A stretch of DNA of 35,189 nt from Clostridia bacterium (GTDB lineage: Bacteria > Bacillota > Clostridia > Oscillospirales > Acutalibacteraceae). Where the stretch lies: NCBI GenBank assembly GCA_017937865.1, contig JAGBCU010000021.1, positions 1-35,189 of the forward strand, in the 5' to 3' direction. How positions within the stretch are numbered: the first letter of the stretch is position 1; each line of letters starts with the position of its first letter. Of this stretch, positions 7,958 to 17,194 are shown one piece after another. Both the position numbers and the translations under genes were made by a program. The notes below the pieces were generated by a model, which saw nothing but the letters and a program-made list of their open reading frames with translations, was not told where the DNA came from and searched no databases.

Positions 7958-10900
7958 TTAAAAACCAAATAAAGATATCTGATCGCTGTCGGGCAAATCA
8001 CCAAAAGCACCGCAAGCTTTAAGCAATGCAACGGTAGATTTACCTGCACCTGAACGAATTTCAAAATCTTCAATAGAAGAAAATTCAGCACCGCCGTCAT
8101 CTCTTGCTTTTGCAAGCTGTTCGGCAGCAGCACCGCCAACACCTGCAAGGGCTGCAAAGGGCATTCTTATTTTGCCATCCTCGGGTTCGTAAGAATCAGC
8201 GGTAGATTTATAAATATCTATGGGTAAAAATTCAATACCTCTTACCATAGCCTCATAAACAATCATCATAATTGTTTCTTTATCTTTTTCAGCATTTGAG
8301 GCCTCTTTTCCTTTATTACGAATCATCTGTAACAAGGTTTTAACTGCTTCTTTACCTTTAGACATTGATTCAGCATCAACGTCACCGCCACGAACGGTAA
8401 GATAAGCACAGTAATATTCAAGGGGTTTATAAACCTTAAACCAAGCAAGACGAAGTGATGCGATAATATATGCGGCAGCATGAGCCTTAGGGAACATATA
8501 CTGAATCTTCTTACAAGAATCAATATACCATTCGGGAACACCGTGCTCTCGCATAAGATTTTCCTGCTCAGGCTTTAACTGTTTGTTCTTTTTACGAACG
8601 TCTTCCATAATATTGAAGGCGTCCTTCGGCTCAAGACCTTTATGGAGAAGATAAACCATAATACTGTCACGAGTACCGATAACCTCAGAAATTGTGCAGA
8701 TACCGTCTTTAATAAGGTCTTGCGCATTACCAAGCCACACAGCAGTACCGTGAGAAAGACCGGCAATCTGAATAAGGTCAGCAAAGGTTTGAGGTCTTGC
8801 TTCAAGAAGCATTCCCTTTGTGAAATCAGTACCCATTTCGGGAATTGATAACGTACCCGTAGGCCAACCTAACTCCTCAGCAGTAACACCAAGAGGCTCA
8901 GGTGAAGTGCAAAGCTCGTAAAGCTTTCTGTCACTGATATCAATATCCAAAATGTCAATGCCCGTCAGGTCGGTAAGATGCTTATAAATAGTAGGAACAT
9001 CATGACCGAGCTCGTCAAGCTTTAACAAGGTATCATGCATTGAGTTAAAGTCAAAGTGAGTTGTAATAATATCTTTAGTAGCATCATCAGCAGGTCTTTG
9101 AACAGGTGTGAAGTCCTCAACCTCGTATGTGTTAGGAACAACAACCATACCACCGGGATGCTGACCGGTTGTTCTTTTAACACCGGTACAACCTAAAGTC
9201 AATCGGTCAATTTCAGCTTTTGTGATATTTAAGCCACGCTCTTCAACGTATTTTTTAACAAAGCCGTAGGCAGTTTTTTCAGCAACACCTGAAATAGTAC
9301 CTGCTTTGAAAACGTATGCTTTACCGAAAAGCTCTTCTGTGTATCTATGGGATTGGCTCTGATACTCACCTGCAAAGTTAAGGTCAATATCGGGAGATTT
9401 GTCGCCGTAGAATCCGAGGAAGGTTTCAAAAGGAATTTCGTGACCGTCACGCACCATAGGTGTATTACAGTGAGGGCAGTTTTTAGGCGGTAAGTCGAAG
9501 CCCGAGCCAACCTCGTTGTGTAAGAAGAATTCAGAATACTGACATTCAGGACAACGGTAATGAGGTTGTAAGGGGTTAACCTCTGAAATACCGGCCATTA
9601 TAGCAACGAAAGACGAACCAACAGAGCCTCTCGAACCAACGTAATAACCGCATTCTTCAGAATGCTTAACAAGAAGATGGGCAATCATATAAAGACCTGC
9701 GAAGCCGTTTGCTATAATTGATTTAAGCTCCTTATCAAGTCTTTCAGCAACAACCTCGGGTACAGGATCGCCGTACCATTCCTTTGCTCTATCCCAACAG
9801 CATTTAGTTAAATCCTCTTCAGCACCGGGAATTACAGGGTTAAAAGTGCCGTCAGGAATAGGAAGAATGTCAGGCTCTATCATATCTGCAATAATATTAG
9901 TGTTTGTAATAACAACCTCTTTTGCAGTTTCTTCACCGAGATATGCGAAATCCTGTAACATTTCTTCAGTTGTTTTAAGGTACAAGGGCGCTTGATTATC
10001 AGCGTCACTAAAGCCTTGACCAGCCTGAAGAATTGCTCTGTATTTTGCATCGTTTTTATTTAAGAAATGAACGTCGCCGGTAGCAACGGTCTTTTTTCCT
10101 AACTCATCACCGAGATTAATAATCATTCGGTTGATGTTTTCAATATCAGCATAGGAATTAATTTTTTCGTATTCGCCGTCATTCTTAGTTATCATAAATT
10201 CGTTGTTACCGGTTGGCTGAATTTCAAGATAATCATAGAAAGATGCAATTTCAATAAGCTTTTCTTTGCTTTGACCTTCTAAAATTGCACGGTAAAGCTC
10301 ACCCGCTTCGCAAGCGCTACCGATAATAAGACCCTCACGTCTTTCATTAATAAGGCTTTTTGGCATACGGGGCTTTTTATGGAAATAATCAATATTAGAA
10401 GCAGAAACAAGCTTATAAAGATTTTTAAGACCCGTTTTGTTTTTAACAAGAAGAATACAGTGATAATATTTATCAGCCTTAATTTCTTCAAGAGTCTTTT
10501 TAGAGCCATCCTCGTTATAGTCGTTTACAAGATAGCATTCGCAACCGTAAATTATTTTAAAGCCTGAGCCTCTTGCCGTATTACAAGCCTCGGGGAAAGC
10601 CTGAACGCAACCGTGGTCAGTAATTGCAATCGCCTTATGACCCCATTTCATAGCTCTTTTGACAATAGATTTAGCACTGCTCATAGCATCCATTGCAGAC
10701 ATATTCGTATGTAAATGGAGCTCTACACGTTTTTCAACAGCTTCGTCAACAGGCTCGACCTTTGTTACAGTTGCAACAGAATTAGGCTTAATAATAAAAT
10801 CCTTCTTATAATCATCGTAAGAAAGAACGCCACGAACTATAACAGTCATACCGTCCTTAAGCTGTTCGTTTACATACTCAAGCTGTTCTTTTGTATCAAA

Positions 10901-11680
10901 AAATTTGCAACCAAAAGAGCCTGTATTATCAGTAATATTGAACTCAATAATATATCTTTTTCCGTCCTTGGTTTCGCGAACCTCGTATTTAAATATGTCC
11001 CCCCACACAAGCACTTGACCGTCTTCATAGGTGACATCTTCCATCGCTTTTGGTTTAGCGTATTTAAAATTACCAAAAATAGATTTTACCGTATTAAAAT
11101 CAAGAGGTACACCATCAAAATTTTCATATTGAGGCATAGTTGTCGGTCTTGAGCTCATATTTGCCTCATCAATCTCTTTTTGCTTACGCAAAAACTCGTT
11201 TTCGTCGCAATCCTTACCTTCAAAAGCTACTGTGATCTTACGGTTAAAATGATTAAAAATGTATTCCTCAAGATATTTGTCTGCACCTGCATTTTTACAA
11301 ATATCTCTACCGCTTTTAAGAAAATTAACCGTAAATGTTTCACCGTCAAAATTAGTTTCAATTGAATCTAAAAAACCGTTAGTCTGAGGTACGTTTACCC
11401 TTACAACCTTTAAAAGCATAGGAAAGCATTTTTCAGTTAATGCTTCAGGGGGTAAAACATATTCAAACTCAACACTTTTAAATTTAAGAGCGGCTTTAAT
11501 TTCATTTGCAACCGCTTTTAAACACATAATATTATTAAAAATATCAACGTGAAGAAGTGCTTTAATATGCAAATCCTCTTTATTTATAACTAAATCGGTA
11601 AACATAGTGTTTTTAAGCATATCTCTGTACTTTTCAGTAGCTATGTATTCACCGAAAATCTCCAAAAAATTATACATCAT
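7958..11680 (-). CDS. polC: DNA polymerase III PolC-type alpha subunit, lacking the exonuclease insert
   Basis: The replicative polymerase of low-GC Gram-positives, 1240 residues. In order: an N-terminal domain, an OB fold (about 216-305), a PHP domain starting with HLHTNMSAMDA (322-332), a zinc finger (C710, C713, C735, C738), the palm aspartates D764 and D766 in SPDIDLNF, D889 in LKLDELGHD, fingers and thumb, and a C-terminal QISLFGF that fits a sliding-clamp-binding motif. Bacillus PolC is about 1437 residues because a DEDDh 3'-5' exonuclease is inserted in the PHP domain. Here GCECYLVND (379-387) runs almost directly into HCILLVKNKTGLKNL (407-421), so that insert is missing. The start overlaps the ispG stop as ATGA, implying translational coupling. 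Confidence 0.95.
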   Translation of the reverse strand: MMYNFLEIFGEYIATEKYRDMLKNTMFTDLVINKEDLHIKALLHVDIFNNIMCLKAVANEIKAALKFKSVEFEYVLPPEALTEKCFPMLLKVVRVNVPQTNGFLDSIETNFDGETFTVNFLKSGRDICKNAGADKYLEEYIFNHFNRKITVAFEGKDCDENEFLRKQKEIDEANMSSRPTTMPQYENFDGVPLDFNTVKSIFGNFKYAKPKAMEDVTYEDGQVLVWGDIFKYEVRETKDGKRYIIEFNITDNTGSFGCKFFDTKEQLEYVNEQLKDGMTVIVRGVLSYDDYKKDFIIKPNSVATVTKVEPVDEAVEKRVELHLHTNMSAMDAMSSAKSIVKRAMKWGHKAIAITDHGCVQAFPEACNTARGSGFKIIYGCECYLVNDYNEDGSKKTLEEIKADKYYHCILLVKNKTGLKNLYKLVSASNIDYFHKKPRMPKSLINERREGLIIGSACEAGELYRAILEGQSKEKLIEIASFYDYLEIQPTGNNEFMITKNDGEYEKINSYADIENINRMIINLGDELGKKTVATGDVHFLNKNDAKYRAILQAGQGFSDADNQAPLYLKTTEEMLQDFAYLGEETAKEVVITNTNIIADMIEPDILPIPDGTFNPVIPGAEEDLTKCCWDRAKEWYGDPVPEVVAERLDKELKSIIANGFAGLYMIAHLLVKHSEECGYYVGSRGSVGSSFVAIMAGISEVNPLQPHYRCPECQYSEFFLHNEVGSGFDLPPKNCPHCNTPMVRDGHEIPFETFLGFYGDKSPDIDLNFAGEYQSQSHRYTEELFGKAYVFKAGTISGVAEKTAYGFVKKYVEERGLNITKAEIDRLTLGCTGVKRTTGQHPGGMVVVPNTYEVEDFTPVQRPADDATKDIITTHFDFNSMHDTLLKLDELGHDVPTIYKHLTDLTGIDILDIDISDRKLYELCTSPEPLGVTAEELGWPTGTLSIPEMGTDFTKGMLLEARPQTFADLIQIAGLSHGTAVWLGNAQDLIKDGICTISEVIGTRDSIMVYLLHKGLEPKDAFNIMEDVRKKNKQLKPEQENLMREHGVPEWYIDSCKKIQYMFPKAHAAAYIIASLRLAWFKVYKPLEYYCAYLTVRGGDVDAESMSKGKEAVKTLLQMIRNKGKEASNAEKDKETIMMIVYEAMVRGIEFLPIDIYKSTADSYEPEDGKIRMPFAALAGVGGAAAEQLAKARDDGGAEFSSIEDFEIRSGAGKSTVALLKACGAFGDLPDSDQISLFGF

Positions 11681-12726
11681 ACCTTATCGATTTCGTCAAG
11701 AAGAGCCTTGACGATTTCATCTTCATTAACCTTTCGTAATATTTCACCTTTTTTAAAAATAACACCACAACCATCTCCGCCTGCAACGCCGATATCGGCT
11801 TCCTTTGCTTCGCCGGGGCCGTTAACAACGCAACCCATAACAGCAATTTTTATAGGCTTTTTAATATTCTTAACTGCGTTTTCAACTTGATTCGCTAAAG
11901 AAACAAGGTCGATTTTAGTTCTTCCGCAGGTGGGACAAGAAACAATTTGTGGTGTTTCTACCCTGACATTAATAGCTTTAAGAATATCTCTTGCGGCATA
12001 AATCTCCTTAACAGGTGTATCTGTAATAGAAACTCTAATTGTGTCACCAATGCCGTTTAACAAAAGTGAACCGATACCAATAGAAGATTTAATTAAAGAG
12101 CTTCTTTCCGTACCCGCTTCCGTTACGCCGAGATGCAAGGGGTAATCACATCTTTCGGCAACAAGAGAATATGCCTTAACCATATTTTCAACGTCTGAAG
12201 ATTTAATAGAAATAACCGTGTTATAAAATCCGCAATCCTCAAGCAACTTAACGTGACGAAATGCACTTTCAACCATTGCTTCGGGAGTTGCACCACCGAA
12301 TTTTTCTAATAAATCCTTTTCAACTGAGCCTGAATTTACACCTATTCTGATAGGAACATTTTTCAGGTTACAAGCATCAGCCACTGCAGCAACACGCTCT
12401 GCAGAGCCAATGTTACCGGGGTTGATTCTTATTTTATCAACACCTGCTTTAAGACTTTCAAGGGCAAGTCTGTAGTCAAAATGGATATCGGCAACAAGAG
12501 GAATATTTGTATTTTCTTTAAGCCTTCCTAAAACCTTTACCGCTTCCATATCGGGAACAGCCATTCTGACAATTTCGCAACCTGCTTCTTCAAGTTCTTT
12601 CACTTGTGCAAGGTTCCCCTCATAATCACTTGAAAGAACATTGAGCATTGACTGAATTGCAATAGGTGCGTCCCCACCTATTTTCACATTACCAACATTA
12701 ACTTGTCTTGAAACTCTTCTAATCAT
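11677..12726 (-). CDS. ispG: 4-hydroxy-3-methylbut-2-enyl diphosphate synthase
   Basis: IspG (GcpE), the 4Fe-4S enzyme of the sixth step of the MEP isoprenoid pathway, reducing methylerythritol cyclodiphosphate to HMBPP. It has ~349 residues, the usual bacterial size. The cluster ligands are visible as SCPTCGRT and GCVVNGPGEA, with the Glu of GPGE being the fourth-ligand type residue. The N-terminal TIM barrel contains ADIHFDYRLAL and RINPGNIG. I chose the ATG at 12726 (MIRRVSRQV) because a GGTG site lies 6 bases ahead; a GTG three codons upstream is possible. The last bases overlap polC by four. With dxr in the same operon this gives two MEP-pathway enzymes here. Confidence 0.96.
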   Translation of the reverse strand: MIRRVSRQVNVGNVKIGGDAPIAIQSMLNVLSSDYEGNLAQVKELEEAGCEIVRMAVPDMEAVKVLGRLKENTNIPLVADIHFDYRLALESLKAGVDKIRINPGNIGSAERVAAVADACNLKNVPIRIGVNSGSVEKDLLEKFGGATPEAMVESAFRHVKLLEDCGFYNTVISIKSSDVENMVKAYSLVAERCDYPLHLGVTEAGTERSSLIKSSIGIGSLLLNGIGDTIRVSITDTPVKEIYAARDILKAINVRVETPQIVSCPTCGRTKIDLVSLANQVENAVKNIKKPIKIAVMGCVVNGPGEAKEADIGVAGGDGCGVIFKKGEILRKVNEDEIVKALLDEIDKV

Positions 12727-12749
12727 AATAAACACCGTAATTTTATACT

Positions 12750-13829
12750 TTAAAATTGTTTAATAATATCACTGATTGAAACTATAATCATAAACCCAAG
12801 TAAAACAACAAGACCTGCGGCGTGAATATAACCCTCTTTTTTTGCAGGAATGGGTTTTCTTCTTATAATTTCAATAACTATAAAGAACAATCTGCCACCG
12901 TCGAGTGCGGGTATAGGAAGTAAGTTAAACATACCAACGTTAATTGTAATCATTGATAAGAAATTCAAAGCCGTTAAAAGCTTATCTTGAATTCTTTCAG
13001 GCTCTGCGGTAGATTCAGCTATAGCAGAAATTGTACCTATAGGTCCTGAAACCTCTTTCATTCCGTATTTACCCGTTACTAAATCAACGAGGCTTAATCT
13101 TACCATCTGAACGATTGATGCAGAATCAAGCACAGTATTCACAAGAACGTTTTTAACACTTGGATATTCGCCAACGATAATAAAATCCTGCTGAATATAT
13201 TTTCTGCCCTCATATTCAAATTGAGAGAACTCAACGTCCTTCAAAAGAAGCTTTTCACCGTTTCTTTTAACGGTAATATCAAGCTTATTATCAACGTCAC
13301 GCACCATATTAAAGGAAATACCCTTAAAAGAATACACGTGAGTATTATTGATTTTAATAATTTCATCGCCAACCTGTAAGCCGTGCTCAGAGCTTACGGC
13401 ATTTTCCATAAAGCTATGAACGGTACGGGTACCTACAAGATCACTGCAGGAAAGACAAATACCAACAACAATCATACCTAAAATAAGGTTTAATATTGCA
13501 CCTGCGGCAACGATAACGAATCTTTGCCAGGCGGGTTTGTTGTTAAAAGCTCTTTCGTCGGTGCTTTCTTCATCCTCGCCCTCCATACTTACGAAGCCAC
13601 CTATTGGCAAAAGACGGAGGCAGTATAAGGTTTCACCCTTTTTCTTTTTTAAAATCTTTGGACCCATACCCAAAGAAAACTCGTTAACCTTAACGTTAAA
13701 AATCTTTGCAAATGAAAAATGACCGAATTCGTGAATTGCAATTATAATACCAAAAAGAAATATTGCTAATAAAAACGGCCAAAAGCTACTCCAAATAGCA
13801 CCGATACTGAAATTATCTATTTCAGACAC
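12750..13829 (-). CDS. rseP: RseP/RasP-type site-2 metalloprotease (M50)
   Basis: An intramembrane zinc protease of about 359 residues that cuts anti-sigma factors and leftover signal peptides within the membrane. Seen: a first membrane helix with the active site H33-E34-F-G-H37, a PDZ domain in the middle (about 145-225), and LPIPALDGG with the metal-ligand D310, followed by a final membrane helix. It lies between dxr and ispG, as in many Firmicutes. The start is unclear: the only canonical in-frame start near the ribosome site is a GTG at 13829 that overlaps the GGAGG itself. An AUA codon at 13820 is 8 bases from GGAGG and better placed. The N-terminus may thus be three residues shorter. 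Confidence 0.93.
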   Translation of the reverse strand: MSEIDNFSIGAIWSSFWPFLLAIFLFGIIIAIHEFGHFSFAKIFNVKVNEFSLGMGPKILKKKKGETLYCLRLLPIGGFVSMEGEDEESTDERAFNNKPAWQRFVIVAAGAILNLILGMIVVGICLSCSDLVGTRTVHSFMENAVSSEHGLQVGDEIIKINNTHVYSFKGISFNMVRDVDNKLDITVKRNGEKLLLKDVEFSQFEYEGRKYIQQDFIIVGEYPSVKNVLVNTVLDSASIVQMVRLSLVDLVTGKYGMKEVSGPIGTISAIAESTAEPERIQDKLLTALNFLSMITINVGMFNLLPIPALDGGRLFFIVIEIIRRKPIPAKKEGYIHAAGLVVLLGFMIIVSISDIIKQF

Positions 13830-13841
13830 CTCCGAAAAATA

Positions 13842-14990
13842 TTAAACAGATGCAAGCTCTCTTACCTTTTCACGCATAAGAGCATCTGTATCAAAAACGT
13901 CCTGTAAGGTATATTCCTTCACCTTATTAGTATACTCAGCTGCAGCAACAATAAGCTCAGGGATTTGATTAAATGAAATTTTACCCTGTCTGAATAGAAG
14001 GTTTGCTTCTTCGTTTGCGCAGTTAACTGCGGCAGGATAAAGACCACCCTTCGTAATTGCGTTACGGCAAATATCCATACAAGGGAAGTTTTCATAGTCA
14101 GGCTTATAAAACGTAAGATTACCAACTTCCCATAAATCAAGCTGTTTTTCAGGTGAGGGAAATCTTTCGGGATAAGTTATTGCAAACTGAATCGGCAATC
14201 TCATATCAGGGTGACCGAGCTGAGCAATAACAGAGTTATCGTCATATTCAATAAGAGAATGAACAATACTCTCCCTATGAACAACAATATCAATCTTTTC
14301 AGGGTTAACGTCAAAAAGCCAAACAGCTTCAATGAGCTCAAGACCTTTATTGAACATTGTTGCACTGTCAATTGTAATCTTTTGACCCATACTCCAGCTC
14401 GGATGCTTAAGAGCATCAGCAAGAGTAACTTTTTCTAATTCCTCTTTCGTTTTGCCAAAGAAAGGACCGCCTGAAGCCGTAAGAATTATTCTCTTAAGAG
14501 CTTTATTTGAGGGGCAACCTAAAAGGCATTGAAAAATTGCAGAATGTTCACTGTCTACAGGTAAAATTGAAACGTTATTCTTTTTAGCGGCATCAGTAAC
14601 AAGGCTACCACCTGCAACAAGAGTTTCTTTGTTAGCAAGAGCAATGGTTTTACCTGCCTGAACTGCATCAAGAGTCGGCTTTAAGCCTGCCATACCTACA
14701 ACAGAGTTGAGAGTGATTTCGCCCTTAGCCTCTGCGGCACAAAAGCAAACACCCTCCATACCGCTCAAAATCTTAACGTCTAAATCTGCAACCTTAGTTT
14801 TTAAGGTTTCGGCTGCTTTTTCATCAACGAGAGCGGCGTATTGGGGTTTAAATTCTCTTATTTGTTTTTCAATTCCATCTACATCAGAATATGCGGCAAG
14901 AGCCTCGATTTTATAACCGTGGGCTCTTGCTACGTCTAATGTTTGAACACCGATTGAACCGGTTGAACCTAATAAATTAATACTTTTCAT
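13842..14990 (-). CDS. dxr: 1-deoxy-D-xylulose-5-phosphate reductoisomerase
   Basis: DXR (IspC), the NADPH-dependent committed step of the MEP isoprenoid pathway, making methylerythritol phosphate from DXP. It has 382 residues, the normal size. The N-terminal Rossmann motif GSTGSIG (8-14) is followed by ALANKETLVAGG, the metal-binding VDSEHSAIFQ segment, ILTASGGPFFG, and HPSWSMGQKITIDSATMFNKG split across the catalytic domain. It starts 6 bases after the cdsA stop with no visible Shine-Dalgarno sequence, so translation is probably coupled to cdsA. Fosmidomycin-sensitive family. Confidence 0.96.
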   Translation of the reverse strand: MKSINLLGSTGSIGVQTLDVARAHGYKIEALAAYSDVDGIEKQIREFKPQYAALVDEKAAETLKTKVADLDVKILSGMEGVCFCAAEAKGEITLNSVVGMAGLKPTLDAVQAGKTIALANKETLVAGGSLVTDAAKKNNVSILPVDSEHSAIFQCLLGCPSNKALKRIILTASGGPFFGKTKEELEKVTLADALKHPSWSMGQKITIDSATMFNKGLELIEAVWLFDVNPEKIDIVVHRESIVHSLIEYDDNSVIAQLGHPDMRLPIQFAITYPERFPSPEKQLDLWEVGNLTFYKPDYENFPCMDICRNAITKGGLYPAAVNCANEEANLLFRQGKISFNQIPELIVAAAEYTNKVKEYTLQDVFDTDALMREKVRELASV

Positions 14991-14996
14991 AACTAA

Positions 14997-15836
14997 TTAA
15001 AATGCGTTAATAAAATAAATTGCGGAATAAAGAACAGGCATTACAAAAAGAACGCTGTCGAATCTGTCCATAATACCACCGTGACCGGGAAGAAGCTTAC
15101 CAAAGTCCTTTATACCAAAATTACGTTTGATTGTTGATGCGGCAAGATCACCAAACATACTTACTACCGAAAGAATTATGCTTAAGAATATTACCGCTAT
15201 GTAAGAAAGACCTGATTCCTCTGTAAAGAAGAATTTTTTGAAAACAAAAAGTAAAAGCACGTTAAGAAGTATCGCACCCACAACACCGCCAATTGCACCT
15301 TCAACGGATTTTTTAGGGCTGATTTTCGGGCAAAGCTTATGTTTACCTAACTTGCTACCAACAAAATAAGCGAAGATGTCAGTCATCCAGCCTGCAAAGA
15401 ATGCGAATAGAAGAAGATAGATACCGTCAATTTTAGTATATCCCTCAATATGCTCGTTAATATCTCTGAAAAGAATCATAAGTGAGAATGAATATGGCAC
15501 GCAAACTGAAGCAAAAATTGCGGTAATTGCTTGCTCAAACTTTGTTTTTTCAAACTCAAGCAGCATAAATATTAACGTAAGCACAACGTATACGCCACCG
15601 AAAGCTGCAACGGGAATTTCAGCTTTGAAATGAACAATAAACGGTATTGAAGCTGAAAGAATAAGGCTTATAACCATTATAAGCATATTCTTTAATCCAA
15701 CTGCTTTTTCGATTTCCCAAACAGCAATAACACTTAAAGCGGCAACAAAAATCGGGAAAACTATTGTATTCATCAGGCAAAGTGCACCAATGAAAATCAC
15801 GGCAGAAATTACGCCGGTTATAACTCTCTGTTTCAC
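14997..15836 (-). CDS. cdsA: Phosphatidate cytidylyltransferase (CDP-diglyceride synthase)
   Basis: An integral membrane enzyme of 279 residues that makes CDP-diacylglycerol from phosphatidate and CTP, the branch point for all bacterial phospholipids. The family signature is present at about residues 234-260, with [11 protein letters not shown] and [10 protein letters not shown]. Multiple hydrophobic helices fill the rest, beginning with [14 protein letters not shown]. The start is GTG, with AAGGAG 8 bases upstream. It lies between uppS and dxr, the standard Firmicutes order. Confidence 0.96.
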   Translation of the reverse strand: MKQRVITGVISAVIFIGALCLMNTIVFPIFVAALSVIAVWEIEKAVGLKNMLIMVISLILSASIPFIVHFKAEIPVAAFGGVYVVLTLIFMLLEFEKTKFEQAITAIFASVCVPYSFSLMILFRDINEHIEGYTKIDGIYLLLFAFFAGWMTDIFAYFVGSKLGKHKLCPKISPKKSVEGAIGGVVGAILLNVLLLFVFKKFFFTEESGLSYIAVIFLSIILSVVSMFGDLAASTIKRNFGIKDFGKLLPGHGGIMDRFDSVLFVMPVLYSAIYFINAF

Positions 15837-15859
15837 TATACTAACTCCTTAACGTAGTA

Positions 15860-16590
15860 TCAAACGCCACCGAAACGGCGGTTACGATTTTGAAAATCGT
15901 ATAAAATCTCGTTAACGTGCTCCTCAGTAAAATCGGGCCAAAGAATATCGGAAAACCAGAATTCAGAATAAGCTGACTGCCACGTCAAAAAATTAGAAAG
16001 ACGGTATTCACCACTGGGGCGGACAATAATGTCCGGGTCAGGCTGACCTGCGGTATAAATATTGTCGCTTATAGTTTGCTCGGTAATATCATCTATAGAC
16101 AACTTACCGTCTTTAACCTTTTGAGCAATGCTTTTAACAGCACTCTTAAGCTCTGCTCTACCACCGTAGTTTAAAGCAATGTTAACTGTAATCTTACTGT
16201 ATTTTGCGGTTTCCTTTTCGGCTCTTTCAATGAGCTTTAAAAGGTCTGAGGGTAACCCTTCACGCTCACCAATAAAACGAAGCTTCATTTGACGAACTTC
16301 GTTTTCAGCAAGTCTGCCGTCACCCTCTCTTAAATACTCTTTAAAAAGCTTCATAAGAGAAAGAACTTCTTTTTTAGGTCTGTTCCAGTTTTCAGTTGAA
16401 AGGCATAGAAGGTTACGTATTCTATACCTAAATCGGCACAGTACTCACCTATTTTACGGAAAGCCTTCGCACCTTCAACGTGACCGGCACTTCTTTCAAG
16501 ACCCCTCATTTTAGCCCATCTGCCGTTACCGTCCATAATAAAGCCTATATGGCGGGGTAAAACCTCAAATTCGGGAATTTTCTTTTCCAT
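15860..16590 (-). CDS. uppS: Undecaprenyl diphosphate synthase, split by a 1-base frameshift
   Basis: A cis-prenyltransferase making the C55 lipid carrier for peptidoglycan. The gene is read in two frames. The first part (16590 to about 16400) has the catalytic IMDGNGRWA and ends correctly at FYAF. The rest (down to 15860) has LNYGGRAEL and RPSGEYRLSNFL with the conserved diphosphate-binding Arg and Ser. Restoring one T to the TTT after GCC on the coding strand (AAA at 16399-16401 on +) recovers the conserved STENWNRPKKEVLSLM exactly, joining both parts into ~243 residues, a normal length. Everything else looks intact and the gene is normally essential, so a base-calling error is the likeliest cause. 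A real disruption with a second copy elsewhere is the alternative. It starts 3 bases after frr. Confidence 0.93.
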
Positions 16591-16593
16591 AGC

Positions 16594-17148
16594 TTAGATT
16601 TCCATAATCTCTTTTGTTTTAGCAGCAGCGATTTCATCGATACGCTTAACAAAATCGTCAGTAATTTTCTGAAGCTCTTCTTCGCCGTACTTCTGGTCGT
16701 CTTCAGTGATTTCAGAATTCTTTTTCATAGTTTTGATTTTTTCGATTGAATCACGTCTGATCTGACGAACAGCAACCTTAGCATCCTCAGCATATTTTGA
16801 AACGTCCTTTGAAAGCTGTTTTCTTCTTTCCTCTGTAAGAGCGGGGAAAACAAGACGGATAATTCTGCCGTCGTTTGAAGGATTAATACCGATATCAGAA
16901 GCAAGAATTGCTTTTTCAATAAGGCTTAATGCAGACATATCCCAAGGCTGAATAGCAAGAACGCGAGCTTCAGGAACTGAAATAGCAGCCATCTGGTTGA
17001 TAGGTGTGGGTGAGCCGTAGTAATCAACGGTAATTCTATCAAGAATTGCAGCGTTAGCACGGCCTGCTCTGATTGAATTGTACTCATATTTGAGTGAGTT
17101 AATAGATTTTTCCATTCTTTCTTTTGTTGTTGCGAATACAGTATTCAT
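16594..17148 (-). CDS. frr: Ribosome recycling factor
   Basis: RRF, 184 residues, which with EF-G splits the post-termination ribosome. Seen: the N-terminal helix ending SINSLKYEYNSIRAGRANAA, the hinge PTPINQMAAISVPEAR, and the C-terminal helices with VRQIRRDSIEKIK. The length is right (about 185). TTGGAGGT precedes the ATG. It is 46 bases after pyrH and 3 before uppS, the standard Firmicutes order. Confidence 0.97.
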   Translation of the reverse strand: MNTVFATTKERMEKSINSLKYEYNSIRAGRANAAILDRITVDYYGSPTPINQMAAISVPEARVLAIQPWDMSALSLIEKAILASDIGINPSNDGRIIRLVFPALTEERRKQLSKDVSKYAEDAKVAVRQIRRDSIEKIKTMKKNSEITEDDQKYGEEELQKITDDFVKRIDEIAAAKTKEIMEI

Positions 17149-17194
17149 AAATGTACCTCCAAATATATAAGAATTTTGAAATTATAAACTAAAA

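Noticed and set aside
15060..15070. TGTCGAA core of a Spo0A box in cdsA
   Set aside because: It lies inside the cdsA coding region and away from any promoter; single 7-mers are expected by chance.
16395..16405. Programmed ribosomal frameshift in uppS
   Set aside because: There is no slippery heptamer or downstream pseudoknot that I can see, and the family does not use frameshifting; a base error is simpler.
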